Assembly: GCA_903927775.1 (NCBI GenBank)
Contig: CAIYOE010000161.1
Span: 1-10,955 of the forward strand
DNA: 10,955 nt
Reading direction: 5' to 3'
DNA from: an uncultured Micrococcales bacterium
Lineage (GTDB): Bacteria; Actinomycetota; Actinomycetes; Actinomycetales; Microbacteriaceae
Under the pieces are notes generated by a model, which was given only the letters and a program-made list of their open reading frames with translations, was not told the DNA's origin and did not search any database. The position numbers and the translations under genes are program-made. Of this stretch, positions 9,922 through 10,955 are shown in pieces; positions within the stretch are counted from its first letter, which is position 1; every line of letters begins with the position of its first letter.

Positions 9922-10955
9922 ATGGCTAACCCTAATCGCCTAGATGCAGTTATCTCGCTTGCTAAGCGCCGAGGCTTCGTTTTTCAAGCCGGCGAAATCT
10001 ATGGCGGTAGCCGAAGCGCCTGGGACTACGGACCCTTGGGCGTAGAACTAAAAGAGAACATCAAACGCCAGTGGTGGCGCACCATCGTATCTAGTCGCGA
10101 AGACATCGTTGGGTTGGACTCATCGGTGATCTTGCCTCGCAAGGTCTGGGAAGCCTCCGGCCACGTAGCCGAGTTCGTAGACCCGCTGATTGAGTGCACC
10201 AGCTGCCACAAGCGTTTCCGCCAGGACCACCTAGAAGAAGCCTTCGAAGAGAAGAAGGGTCGCGCGCCTGCATCGATGGCAGACATTGCCTGCCCGAACT
10301 GTGGTGGAAAAGATACCTGGACCGAGCCAAAGAGCTTCAACGGTTTGCTGCAGACCTACCTAGGTCCGGTTGCCGCCGAGGAAGGCCTTCACTACCTTCG
10401 TCCAGAGACCGCGCAAGGTATTTTTGTGAACTTTGCCAACGTTCTTGGTGCCGCTCGCATGAAACCTCCGTTTGGTATCGGCCAGATCGGTAAGTCATTC
10501 CGCAACGAGATCACTCCGGGAAACTTCATCTTTAGAACTCGCGAGTTCGAACAGATGGAAATGGAGTTCTTTGTCGAACCTGGCACCGATGAAGAGTGGC
10601 ACAACTATTGGATCGAACAGCGCCTTAACTGGTACACCAACCTTGGTATTAAGCCGGAGAACCTTCGCCTGTTTGAGCACCCAAAGGAAAAACTCTCTCA
10701 CTACTCCAAGCGAACCGTGGACATCGAATACCGTTTCGGTTTCCAGGGCAGCGAGTTCGGTGAGCTCGAGGGTATTGCGAACCGCGGTGACTTTGACTTG
10801 CGCACGCACTCGCGCGAATCGGGCAGCGACCTTTCTTACTTTGATCAGGCAAAGGGCGAACGCTGGTTCCCTTACGTAATCGAACCTGCCGCCGGTCTCA
10901 CCCGCTCGCTTATGGCTTTCTTGGTAGACGCCTACGCCGAAGACGAAGCCCCGAA
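9922..10955 (+). CDS. glyS: Glycine-tRNA ligase (alpha2-type class II), 5' part (3' end outside window)
   Basis: This enzyme charges tRNA-Gly with glycine. The visible 344 residues belong to the dimeric (eukaryote/archaea/actinobacteria-like) GlyRS, not the tetrameric alpha2beta2 enzyme; the family is usually about 460 residues long, so roughly the last quarter, with the anticodon-binding domain, is missing. Seen in order: the N-terminal segment with [18 protein letters not shown] (23-40); a zinc-type insertion with C92/C95 and C124/C127; [12 protein letters not shown] (160-171); class II motif 2 with [19 protein letters not shown] (193-211); and [14 protein letters not shown] (280-293). The start ATG has GGAG 7 nt upstream. 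The gene has its own 85-nt leader and therefore probably its own promoter. The frame is open to the last base. Confidence 0.96.
   Translation, partial: MANPNRLDAVISLAKRRGFVFQAGEIYGGSRSAWDYGPLGVELKENIKRQWWRTIVSSREDIVGLDSSVILPRKVWEASGHVAEFVDPLIECTSCHKRFRQDHLEEAFEEKKGRAPASMADIACPNCGGKDTWTEPKSFNGLLQTYLGPVAAEEGLHYLRPETAQGIFVNFANVLGAARMKPPFGIGQIGKSFRNEITPGNFIFRTREFEQMEMEFFVEPGTDEEWHNYWIEQRLNWYTNLGIKPENLRLFEHPKEKLSHYSKRTVDIEYRFGFQGSEFGELEGIANRGDFDLRTHSRESGSDLSYFDQAKGERWFPYVIEPAAGLTRSLMAFLVDAYAEDEAP

Overview
The window is a compact, single-strand block of twelve housekeeping genes from an actinobacterium. The order hrcA-dnaJ-rsmE-HIT-phoH-ybeY-CNNM/CBS transporter-era-leuA-recO-uppS-glyS is typical of Actinobacteria, and leuA sitting between era and recO fits the Microbacteriaceae. 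Base composition looks moderate rather than the very high GC of most Microbacteriaceae. Together with very short intergenic spaces, this suggests one of the small-genome, planktonic (Luna-type: Rhodoluna/Aquiluna-like) lineages. That placement is inference from gene order and composition, not from a marker-gene tree.

Layout. 1-1869: the 3' part of the heat-shock repressor hrcA (cut by the window edge) and a class I DnaJ of the hrcA-linked (DnaJ2) type. 1869-2954: the 16S rRNA methyltransferase rsmE, fused to dnaJ by a 1-nt overlap, then a HIT-family protein. 2961-6448: an RNA and ribosome-maturation run of phoH-like ATPase, ybeY, a CNNM/CorC-type membrane protein and era, with 4-nt stop/start overlaps at phoH/ybeY and ybeY/CNNM. 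6449-6588: the leuA leader. 6589-8325: leuA. 8335-9836: recO and uppS, again with a 4-nt overlap. 9837-9921: an 85-nt leader with inverted repeats. 9922 to the end: glyS, cut by the window edge.

The genes from hrcA to era are so tightly packed that they probably form one transcript or a set of overlapping ones. They combine protein folding (HrcA, DnaJ) with 16S rRNA modification and processing (RsmE, YbeY, Era). The clearest new transcription unit begins before leuA. An extended -10 element lies exactly where it would start a leaderless mRNA at a GTG codon. That GTG opens a 13-codon peptide with four consecutive, all different, leucine codons. Its end is built into a strong hairpin whose loop is complementary to the leuA Shine-Dalgarno sequence.

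This leucine-responsive RNA leader is the most interesting object here. It resembles the leader-peptide/pseudoknot regulation of leuA proposed for other actinobacteria, so the class is probably not new, but this example is unusually clear. No mobile element, CRISPR array, tRNA, rRNA or defence system was seen, and everything else is an ordinary core-genome neighbourhood.
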